From positions 1 to 64,000 of the forward strand of contig WHVA01000439.1 of the NCBI GenBank assembly GCA_015179125.1: a DNA stretch of 64,000 bases, given 5' to 3'. Shown piece after piece: positions 54,350-63,390 of the stretch. Position 1 is the stretch's first letter. Every line of letters starts with the position of its first letter. The notes beneath the pieces are model-generated. The model did no database searches and was not told the DNA's origin. It was given only the letters and a program-made list of their open reading frames with translations. The translations under genes and the position numbers were made by a program. The DNA comes from Gautieria morchelliformis (lineage: Eukaryota; Basidiomycota; Agaricomycetes; Gomphales; Gomphaceae).

Positions 54350-55520
54350 TAATTGAGCAGACCCTGGCGCAAGATGTCAAGAAGCGCATTTGAGGTGCGC
54401 TCCTGCATATCGATGACCCGGTCTTGACGAGCTATGAGCATCGTGCGGAATTCCCTCATTTCTTCGTCCTTCTTGGCCTCCCTTTCCTCCTTCCTTGCCT
54501 CTCACTCATCACTCTTCTCCATAAGGTGCACCATCCTCGAGGTCTCCTTGGACAAATTCGTGCGGCTCGTGCTCGTCAGACGTGTCCGTTTCGACGCGGT
54601 CGACCAGGAATCGGGAGGGGTGTTGCTAGGCCCACTGTCATTCTCCTTCCCACTCTCTGAATCGGAAGATGAGGACGGACGTGACCATTTATTGCGGTCT
54701 CGGTGACCGGTCATCATCCCGAGTTGCATGGTCTCCCCAGCCTCTCGGGAGGCATTCTGGACCTGGAACATGTGAGTCCTATAATATATTGATCACCATC
54801 ACACTTACCTCTTTAGTCTGCTCCTTCTCCTCCTCACGGGTCTCCTTCGCATGTCTTTTGAGGTGCTGGATCACGTCGAGTTTGCCGGACAGGGATGCAA
54901 ATGCAAGAGGATCACGCTCCAGCTCCTTGGAAAGTGGTGAGCGAGCTGAGGTTTTTTTTCCCCCCTACCAAAGGCATATGGGTTAGTTCGCATGCAATCA
55001 TAGAATATTTACACGGCAGCTTACCTCTACCCATCCCAGGAGCGATGTCACCTTATTCTTCAAGGTCTCTGCTTCTCGGTTCAAGCAGAGCCCCTCTTCC
55101 TGGACCATTGTGGCGACTGCCTTCCACCGTTCACCTACCTTGTTGCGCAGAGCCATGTAGGGATTGACATCGATCACCGCGCGAAGGAGATGCTCCAGAT
55201 CCTTCGTAGAAAACTCCTCCCTTGGTTTCCGCACTTTGGAACGTGTGGAGCCTAAGGGGGGTCCTGAAGGGAGAGCGACTGGCTGAGAAGATGGTGCCGT
55301 GCTGGGTGGACGCGACACGTTGGTTGAGTCATTGAGTCACCAAGGAGCACGGGGTCAATCTGAGGCTCGTAGTGCATGTCTGAGGCTGTAGACGAGACAG
55401 TTGTAATACCGTAGAATGAAGCCAGAGGGATGGGGTCCATGGGGAGACTTGTCGGCCCTGGAGCGTTGGGAGTGCGGCAGTGGTGGACGTCAGTGGACGC
55501 GTTCTGAGATAGAAAATTCT
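54350..55520 (-). pseudogene. Harbinger accessory Myb/SANT-like protein
   Basis: Minus strand, convergent with the transposase. The DNA-binding part reads FSTKDLEHLLRAVIDVNPYM, GERWKAVATMVQEEGLCLNR and EAETLKNKVTSLLGWVE (55215-55028), a Myb/SANT-type trihelix. Short introns separate this from a helical exon (KLDVIQHLKRHAKETREEEK) and from the last exon, which is Ser-rich (KWSRPSSSSDSESGKENDSG) and ends in DMQERTSNALLDILRQGLLN. There is one in-frame stop (TGA after MEKSDE, near 54500) and one frame change near 55320 between DSMTQPT and SRPPSTAPSS. PIF/Harbinger elements need such a protein for nuclear import and DNA binding of the transposase. Confidence 0.8.
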
Positions 55521-55592
55521 CACGCTAAGTCAGTAATTTTTAGCTACGCCGGAATATTCCGACCTAGTAATTATTGGTAACATATACTCTCT

Positions 55593-56600
55593 AATGCAGT
55601 AAGTACAGACCGGTCTGATAGTGCCTGGATAGCAGCCGAGGCGTCCACCTCAGACATGATATAAGAAAGAAAAACTGGGATGCAGACGAGGGACTAAGTT
55701 TTGCATAGCGATGTGGGGATGGAGTAGCAGATCGCGAACGTCTATATATAAGATTCTGGTCATGGGCGCTGCCAGGTCAACAGATATTCACAGCATCCTA
55801 TATCAGTGCCGAAGCATAACACAATTTACAAGGGGGTAGTCTGATGAACGAACATTCTATGTAAAAGAATTAGCGTTAGCAACACAACATCGAGGCATGA
55901 TGGCATCAGATGGGCATGGGCAAGTAATTGACGCTTGGGTTCTTGCTCGGAATTGGTCATTACATCTGATTTGCCTGGGCGGAATGGCCCCCAAGGTACA
56001 TATAAACTTGTTGTGTAGGCAGACTGGGCACTCGTTGACGAGTCACAGTGCAGTGTCAGCATAACACCACATGAAATCCAACTGCAACACAGCTCACTGA
56101 TGTGTATCAATATGTCACATCTGCGGCGTGTTACTTATCAAGGTGAGAACAAGAGGAAACGAGATCATATGAGAGATCTAGGTTGTCCAGGTCAGTGCCC
56201 AGAGTTGGCACGTGGCTGTAATTCTGTAGCGATGCTGGATAATGTCAGCAGAGATCTCAGCTCATGTCAATGTTGCTAGATATGGGGACACGAGACGTTT
56301 CTCATTTGGGCGGCATGTCATGTACGACGTCAGAACAGGTCGTATGAAGAGACAATTGAATCATGGAGCACAAGGAATGGTAACCACGATCTTGTGCATT
56401 CGGTGTATCGGATGCCGTGGCGGTGATGTAGTGCTGTGCCTGTTGGCCGAGGAAAGCCCAGGAAGGTACAGATGATCTGCCACGTGGTTGCAGTTTCATT
56501 TAGTACGATATTATTAGAATGGCAACTGGCGAGAATAAACGGTATTGGACGCTGGCATATTTTTGCAGTCATTCCATAATTCAGGTTGGAAAAAGTCATA
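55593..56600. repeat. DUF6533 block, copy 4, promoter and upstream part
   Basis: Continues the duplication after the Harbinger element: gene start (ATG 55657), TATA site near 55745, and the upstream region matching 15264-16080, up to the CATA target duplication at 56597-56600. Confidence 0.8.
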
Positions 56601-56727
56601 CACTGTGGATAGTGAATCCATTGAAACCTAGTGGGTTTACCCACGGGGTTTCTGTTTTCAGTGGGTACACCATTGAAACAGCCCCCATTGAAACAAACCA
56701 ATGAAATTTGGGCTTACCGGGTTTCCT

Positions 56728-57008
56728 AGAAAAAACCAAAGCAATTATTTAAGTGGTTGGATCAGTAAAGTTTTCAGTGGCTTTGTCACTTAGTTTCTGT
56801 GCCATATGAACTACATATTTAATGTAATTATCATGAGAATTTCAGTGCTCGAAGGCCTTGATTCCCATAGAAAAAACCAATGAAATTATTTAAGTGGTTG
56901 GATCAGTAGAATTTTCATTAGCTTTGTCACTTAGTTTCCGTGCCATAGGAGCTACATATTCAGCGTAATTATCATGAGAATTTCAGTACTCGAAGGCCTT
57001 GATTCCCG
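56728..57008. repeat. Tandem duplication, two 141-bp units
   Basis: AGAAAAAACCAA starts both units (56728 and 56869); both contain TTATTTAAGTGGTTGGATCA and CTCGAAGGCCTTGATTCCC. They lie just inside the left end of the TIR element. Confidence 0.9.
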
Positions 57009-57009
57009 T

Positions 57010-57990
57010 TGTTCGCACACCAGAAATTCTTAAGATAGCTCATGGAAGGCTCGTTGAAATCCAGTGGATTAATATATAAGTTTCTGGGAGATATTCACGA
57101 ATTTTCTGTAGATCTATGCATCCCCCCCTTCAACAGAATGAGAAACAACAACTACTAAACATTGTACGCCTCTTTGGATGGCCTTGAGCAGGTGTTCGAG
57201 AACACACCGAGAGACAAGCGAAAGACTGCGACATCATCAGAACTCCCTGACGGTCACACAAAGCTCCTCTGCAGTCTTTGTGGGACAGACATCGCTGAGA
57301 GTACGGCTCAAATGTCAGCACCTGCTCGGTTTGCCTCGGTCCGTGTAACACCCAATCCCTGAAATCTCAGCAGAGGTGTCGGGTTTCTTAAGATTGCTCA
57401 GTTCACCACTTCCCCGTGCCCTTGCCGAGCGCTGTTGTGTGCGGCGTAGCATGGCTCGCTTCTGGAACCAGAGATGGAGGCTCGGTCGCCGTTCTGTGCT
57501 GTGCATCACAGCAAATGTTGAAAAGCAATGGATTTCCGGCTGAACTAAAGCAAAGCTGGAGAGCTACAGCCACTGCTACAGAGAGATGGACGCTTTATGA
57601 AAACAAGGTGTGAGAGTAGATACTTGTACGACCGGGCAGACAAGACTGGAACTCTTGTCGACACAGCCGGGCTTCTGATTCGGAGAGTCAACACAGCGGG
57701 TGCCAATGTCAAGTGGGGCAGGGACATGGAGTATAGTGAGACTCCTTGCATGTCATGTCCATAGAATTTCCGAGATTCAAGATAGTGAGGTCGACATAGC
57801 CAGAACAGGGTGCGGGGAGACAAGCGGAGGCAGTGGAGCGTCCTCAAGAGAGCTGATTAGGGCTTGCGGGAGAGAATGAAGAGAGCGAAGGAAGCCTGCT
57901 TGCAAGAAATGGGCTTGGGAGGATGACTTGGTTAAGTTGGTCCTTCGTGAGCTACCATGCGCCACACAGAGCCTGTGTTAAGTAGACACC
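57010..57990. other. Captured or filler sequence, no recognised gene
   Basis: Interior of the TIR element. Short ORFs on both strands (for example 57777-57965 minus, LISSLEDAPLPPLVSPHPVL) may be pieces of further host genes, but I cannot name them. Confidence 0.35.
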
Positions 57991-57994
57991 TGAC

Positions 57995-58890
57995 AAGAAG
58001 AAACTGCACCGTCACAAACCTGATTCAGGAACGTATACAGGTACCGTATAGCGTCAACCTGTAGGATGGGGTGCATGCTCCCTGGTGCAGCCTCCAGATC
58101 GCCCAGAACATTTTTGGCAAACCAGTACACGACACCAGCGCATTCGTCGACGTCACACCTTGCTACATACACATGTGCAGACACGTGTTCAACCCATGAC
58201 TGAACCGAAGTAATAATAAAAATTGCGGAAAGTTCGTAGAGCCCCTTGCCATGATCGCCGTAAGGAGGTATATTGCACGGTCTTTGCGTTTCCAGTTCGC
58301 GCTCGGATCCGCTTTGAACGCTTGCAGGTCCTCGGACACCCACGTGGATATGCACTCCGTTGTGTCCGCCTCCGATCCAGCACCGACGAGGGCGCGCAGG
58401 ACATCTGCGGCGGCATGGCGGTGCATTGTTCCTTCGCTGCTGCCACCGGTCGAGACCAACGGGATCGAGAGATCAATGCGGATGTACTCGAGTGGGTCAT
58501 CCTCGAACTGCTCCGTCTCGTGATCTGACCTGGCTGAGCGTAGGCTCGCCATAGCGGAGCGTGTAGTCCATACCTCGCAATTCCACATTGGGTACAACGA
58601 CGCCATTCACAAGGGATTGTGTCCAGGATACCGAAGAGATCGCGGAATAGACCTGACCGGATAGCTGTCGAGAGGAACCTTAACGCCTGAGTGACAAGCT
58701 TCCAAAACCGAAATCATTATATTTCAGCGCGCGAGGTAGTTCGATGCACAGTGTCGTCTGCGACAGCGGGACGCTTGCCATCCCCGACAAGTGCCCACAC
58801 GGCCTGTACAAAAGGGCCAATCGAAGACGCCGTAGTGAATAGCTCAGGGAAGCGATTTGTGTAGAGCTAGAGGGGACAGTCGTGTTTGTT
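57995..58890 (-). pseudogene. CSE1: Captured fragment of exportin-2 (CSE1/CAS homologue)
   Basis: Successive minus-strand pieces match the middle of the importin-alpha export receptor: NRFPELFTTASSIGPFVQAV and WALVGDG (about 58860-58780), VTQALRFLSTAIRSGQVYS (58690-58640), NGVVVPNVELR (58610-58580), EQFEDDPLEYIRIDLSIPLV (58520-58460), AAADVLRALVGAGSEADTTE, SANWKRKDRAIYLLTAI (58300-58250), and LEAAPGSMHPILQVDAIRYL with YTFLNQ (58095-58020). Short introns remain between pieces (for example GTATGG...CAG near 58575-58535), so capture happened at DNA level, not through mRNA. Both ends of the protein are absent, as are the frame and start, so this is not a working receptor. Confidence 0.85.
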
Positions 58891-59109
58891 ATCACATGAC
58901 GGATCCAAGTGGGTGCCTGTTGTTGAACTCAAAAGACACAACGGCTTCCCTCCTACTATCATCACCCATCCAACCAGCAAGGACAAAGTTTCTTCTAGAG
59001 AACACCTGTGCCCGACGTGGATTCAGGCGATGACAAGCTCAGCATTCCAGCAACATCATCGATCATAATGCCTCACCTATTGTCGTTCTATTACTGACGT
59101 GAACATGTA

Positions 59110-59830
59110 CCGGACAGCCCTTCCTGCGCTTGAACGTCTCGAGCTGTGGGTTCATAACTACATGTCTGAAGCTCCTCAGACAATTAGCCACCTCACGCTA
59201 TGGTTATGACTATGACTACGCTCATTGGTATGAATCCGAATGCGGGCATAGTCAGCCATATTTTGTGACTTCTGCGAAGGCTCCCTCCTCTCGAGAGGCT
59301 CCAACTAGTTGACATTGAGGATGTGTCGTCCAATCTGTTCAAGGTAAGAGCCTTCACACAGTCCGCGTTTTCGAGCCCAGACACTAATGCCTCAATAGGC
59401 ACCATCGTCTAAAGCCGGATATATGCGCCATGCACCGGATCAAGGTAAATTCTTAATACACATCTGGTAAATGGAAGCTGCTTCCCGCCTCTGTCCAGCA
59501 GACTGGACCATCACCGCCTTTCATCAGTGGGAGCTGGATGCAGATGATCCCCGTGTGTCACAAGCGCCGACCAGATCAATGAGCATGGCGCGCCTGTCGT
59601 GAAGATGGCGCACGCGCAAGGTGCATGGCTCGACGTGTGAGAGGTGTGACACGTTCGCTGACTCAATCAAACCCCACCCCACTCGCTGCACATCACCGAC
59701 CTGCTCAACCCCTGGACAGATGAACGCATCATGCTCATATCGCAGGACGAGCAGAGGTGTCTCATGGTGAGCTATAAGGAGCTCAAGACGTGTGTTGAGA
59801 GTGCGTTCAGGTGGGTAAAAGTTGAGTTCG
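59110..59830 (+). pseudogene. Captured gene fragment, F-box/LRR-like
   Basis: Plus-strand pieces with leucine-repeat character and introns: LPALERLELWVHNYMSEAPQ followed by TISHLTLW (59124-59206), then ERLQLVDIEDVSSNLFK ending at a GTAAGA donor (59292-59343), an exon of about 45 bp after CAATAG (59399-59445), and further on LLNPWTDERIMLISQDEQRC (59700-59760) with a donor at about 59809. The pattern resembles the leucine-rich part of the F-box-like proteins that abound in Agaricomycetes. The frame changes between pieces, and no F-box is seen. Confidence 0.45.
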
Positions 59831-59974
59831 CTGGTTTTGTGTCATGTGCACTTTGTCCCGATTTTTCTGTCCTATTTCTATTTTCTATTCTCCATTTTGG
59901 TGTTTGTATTCTTCTGTCTTCGCGGTGGATGTCATGTGTTCTGATCTGTGTCCTCATCCTCTGTACATGCTGAC

Positions 59975-60390
59975 AACGTGACCCCAGGCATCTCTCGTGG
60001 GCGTCGCGGTAGCGGTGGCGTCGCCGGCGACACCCTGTGCACGAGACATGTGCTGCTGTGCATGATGTACGTACCTCGGTTATAAGAGGCTCCCTGGTAG
60101 CCTGACCCATTTCAGGTTCACATTGTCTGCCATCTGCCATCTCCAATAGTATGTCATCTACTTTTCGTAACCCTTCTCCATCTCCTTTCGGCTCCCAGCG
60201 CACTGCCGCTCCAATGTATGTGAAGCGGCCTGGTATGAATTTCTTGGATCCGACCGTGGTATTTTAGTGATTTTTGCCATATGTTTCATCTGTATTTTCC
60301 CTTCTATATATTGATTTATGACTTGAAACAATGGGAAAGTTTAACTGGTATCTCATGACATTTGAACAAGATTGCAAGGTAATAACCATT
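59975..60390. other. No gene seen
   Basis: Interior of the TIR element between the captured fragments and the ATTGAAAC-rich right end. Some protein-like codons near 60130-60230 but nothing recognisable. Confidence 0.35.
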
Positions 60391-61367
60391 GAAAACCCAT
60401 AGCTTTACAACCTAACATTCACTACAAATTTCATGAATCTTCAGTGATTTGCCTAATATTATTCAGATCTTGGGCCAGTGACATTCAGTTGCTGCATCTC
60501 TGAAATGTGGTGATAGAACCACGGGTTGTAAGTGACTACCCCACAGGAACCCAGTGGTCGTCGACTTGGAATGCCTGGTTCAATCCATTGGTCTTCCGCT
60601 GTAGGAACCCCAAATACCCATGAGTCAACCCCTGAAACCAACTCATTGAAACGAAACTTTTTCCACTGAAACTGATTCATTGAATTTTCAACGGGTTCTA
60701 TTGGTATTTACACTAACCATAGTGGTTTATATACTGAATACTCAGTGGGTCCACCCAATAGGATTCATTGGGTTGACTACCCACAGTGCATAGCTGCAGG
60801 TGTGAATCATTTCAGCTCCCATGGAACACTGGTAAAAAGCTAACCTGGTTGGATCCAGAGTCAAACATACACGACATTATCCGGATACTCTCATCGAATT
60901 TCGTACACAATTATGTAACGACCGGATGCTTTCGACCACCCACCAAACCAAGACAAACATGCAAACCGACGCCTGACTCGGCAGTTACAAAGAGCAGCAT
61001 AACACAGACACGTCGGACACACACAACAAGCCCGGACACCGTCGTCTTTGCATGTTACGCACATATCGTCCCGGCCACGCTTTTCACCCGTCGTCCCCTC
61101 ACATAACACTAACAGCCTCCCCTCCCGGGCTTCATATCCCCCGCCGCCCTCTCCCGCCCACGCACACGAACTTATAATGACGTTTCCGGGCGTCTGCCTG
61201 TGGAGGGAACGGTGCACTGTGTGTGTATGTGCCGGGTATAGTTAAGGCCAGCATGAGGAACGAGCACAATATACGGTATTTCCCTTTGGCTATACACAGC
61301 CCGTCGATCCTGCATGACGCGTTTGCTGCCCTCTCCACCACGTCTCGCCATTCATCCATCCGCCAGC

Positions 61368-62221
61368 ATGGCCCAGACACAGACGCAAGCACAGACCCTG
61401 GAGACGCAACCCCACCCAGCCGATGGTACGTCCCGTTGCCCAGTCCCTCGTGTCTCGTTACGAACGCCACTCGCTGTTCCCTAGACTCCACCCGCCCGCG
61501 CCTCACGTCCCGCACGGCCGCCCTTCCACCCCGCGGCCGACCCTTCCCGCCCCCGCCCACCGGCCACGAGCTCATGAAGCTCTTCCCACCCTGTCCCCCG
61601 GACGGCGGCTCCTTCCCCCGCGACCCACACGCCCACCGCGACGCGGGGGCTTCCCCGCGGAGGACGCGCGCTGCCCGTGGGAGACGTATGCTCGGGGCGA
61701 GCTCCAGAAGAGTAGGCAGCTGTAGCGCGGCTGCGTGGTTCGGTGTGCAGGAGGGCGCGTTCTTCTGGGGTGGAGACGGCGCCGGGCGCATCCTCAAACG
61801 CCGGCGCGCCCGCGACGACACCGACGCCCCAGACGGCGGGAGTTCTTCAAGTCGACGCCGGCACGGGAGTTCAACTGCGCGGCCGAGCGCGACTTTCGTG
61901 TCGGCGGGGAGCGCGTGCGCGCGATTGGCGCGGCGGGTCCCGGGGACGAGTCCCCGCGAAGCGGCACGGGGGCTGGGGATGGGGCTGGAGATGGGGATGG
62001 GGATGGAGCACGCGGCCGAGGTCGATGCGCCTGTCGCCTGGGGGCCGCGTGCGCGGTGGCGAGCATGTGCGCCTCTCGCCCCCGCCGCCACACGGCACGT
62101 CCCCGCAGCCCCTGACACACACGCCTTCGCCCCCAACAACAACGACGGCAGCAGCCGCACCCGCCGTGCCATACACGCGCCCCACCTTCCACTCTACACC
62201 CTTACCCATGCCCATCCATAG
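61368..62221 (+). CDS. GC-rich gene of unknown family, better-preserved copy 2
   Basis: Exon 1 (61368-61425) begins at ATG with MAQTQTQAQTLETQPHPADG spanning the splice; the intron 61426-61484 is 59 bp with GTACGT...CTAG; exon 2 stays open to TAG 62219-62221, about 264 residues in all. Visible parts: HELMKLFPPCPPDGG, then SAAAWFGVQEGAFFWGGDGA, an Arg/Ser-rich middle, and a Pro/His-rich tail. Directly after the stop, in the same frame, lies RRRRAGKETKRVFVK (62240-62284), which copy 1 also has, so the original protein probably ran on and this copy is truncated by one stop. No known domain is recognised. Length and frame agreement across the intron and conservation of motifs between copies argue for a true gene family; a nuclear role is only a guess from the basic motif. 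Confidence 0.55.
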
Positions 62222-62774
62222 CCGCCCCCCTCCCAGACCCGCCGCCGCCGCGCGGGCAAAGAGACGAAGCGCGTCTTCGTGAAAGCCCCCTGCACTCCTC
62301 AAGGGAATGGGAACCGGAGCGGACCCGCGCCCAACGCGTACCCCCCGCCGCACCACAGTGCTCCTCGCCCCCACCCCCGCGCACGCGCACGCAGCACGCC
62401 TACCTGGCCGCGGGGTCCCCGCCTCCCCACTCCCACGCACACATGAACCCTAACCACAGCTAGAACACGCTCGCCCCCGTGGCGGGCTGTCACGGGTCTG
62501 GGGGTCGGTCCCGGCGTAGGTCCTGGGGTCGGTCCTGGGGTCCGCCCGGGGGTTGGTGTGTGGGTGCCGAGTTTAGTTCCTGTGCGGAGGCATTAGGCCT
62601 TATTAGAGGAAGGCTCGGGATGCGTGGGATGCGCGGGTGTATGGCTATAAGGCGGTATGAGGCGCAGAGCAAGAACCGAACGGGAGCGTAATCATGATGT
62701 GGCGCATGGGCACGTGCGCAGGCCCCGTATTCGTTCCAGGACTCAGAGGCAGAAGTTCCGCGCCGCTCGGAGAC

Positions 62775-62804
62775 AGGTCTATGGATCGCGCGGTCCATAG
62801 ACCT
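62775..62804. repeat. Perfect hairpin, 11-bp arms
   Basis: AGGTCTATGGA, eight bases, then TCCATAGACCT. It lies in sequence present only in duplication copy 2, downstream of the GC-rich gene. Confidence 0.8.
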
Positions 62805-63390
62805 TGCTCCCAGTAACGCCAACGCCCTCCTCAGAGGGGAGGGTGGAGCCGGGGTGGGGAGAAGTGCCGCTGATGCCAACGCCGCGGCGGCTAGACTATG
62901 GACTATAGTGGGGTGGGGAGTGTGGGTGTGGGTGTGGGGCGGGGATCGCGTATGAGTCGTGTATCGTGTATGGTGTGCCACGCGTGCTGTTAGACTCAGA
63001 GACTCGGAGTGTGTATTGTGTTGTATTCCTGTGCTGGTATCTATCTCTCTCAGGCGGTCAAGCTTCATAGTGCTATGCAATGTTCACATCCTTGCATTCC
63101 TATACCAAGTACACCAACTAGTACACCAAACACCAATTCACCCTAATACCGTCACAGCTTCATGGTGCACCGGCATACAGTGGTCACATCCTGCCACTAC
63201 CTTAATCCTGGGCCATTCCAGCCACTACCTTACTGGAGCTACAAACGTGGCCAAGGCCAAAGGTGTTACTACTTTCGAGACATCTGTTAACATCTGTTAC
63301 AGTAATTTCTTCCTGTACCTAGTTATCAGTTCTTTTATGGTACTTATCTTTAGTGCTTTGTAAAATAAATTTTTGATGCCTAAAAATAAG

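Larger units (their letters stand above)
52859..55592. mobile_element. PIF/Harbinger DNA transposon
   Basis: Inverted ends AGAGAGTATATGTT ... AACATATACTCTCT enclose 2734 bp with a transposase gene on the plus strand and a Myb-like gene on the minus strand, convergently arranged. The flanks read GTCAAT and AATGCAG, a 3-bp duplication AAT. The paralogous blocks (15085, 44893, 46164) show the uninterrupted site in the first intron of the DUF6533 gene. Both genes are damaged, so it is no longer autonomous. Confidence 0.92.
56601..60788. mobile_element. TIR element (CMC/CACTA-like ends) carrying captured host-gene fragments
   Basis: The ends are inverted repeats, CACTGTGGATAGTGAATCC on the left and CACTGTGGGTAGTCAACCC on the right (read inward), about 36 of 44 positions matching. 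They are flanked by the 4-bp duplication CATA (56597-56600 and 60789-60792). The empty site is read from duplication copy 1 (near 16072-16085). ATTGAAAC/ACTGAAAC motifs are clustered near both ends (56630-56710 and 60390-60680), as in CACTA-type subterminal repeats. No transposase is visible. Inside are exon-intron pieces of host genes, notably exportin-2. The CACTG start and 4-bp duplication suggest a CMC (CACTA/Mirage/Chapaev) relative; this is inference. Confidence 0.88.
60789..63390. repeat. Segmental duplication, copy 2, right part
   Basis: Matches 16075-19325 in the same orientation: GGATCCAGAGTC, CATTATCCGGATACTC, the GC-rich gene with the same intron, the CGTATTCGTTCCAGGACTC stretch and the AAATAAATTTTTGATGCC end. 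It lacks the 670-bp segment at 18556-19228 and has its own extra sequence with a hairpin at 62775-62804. Confidence 0.85.
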
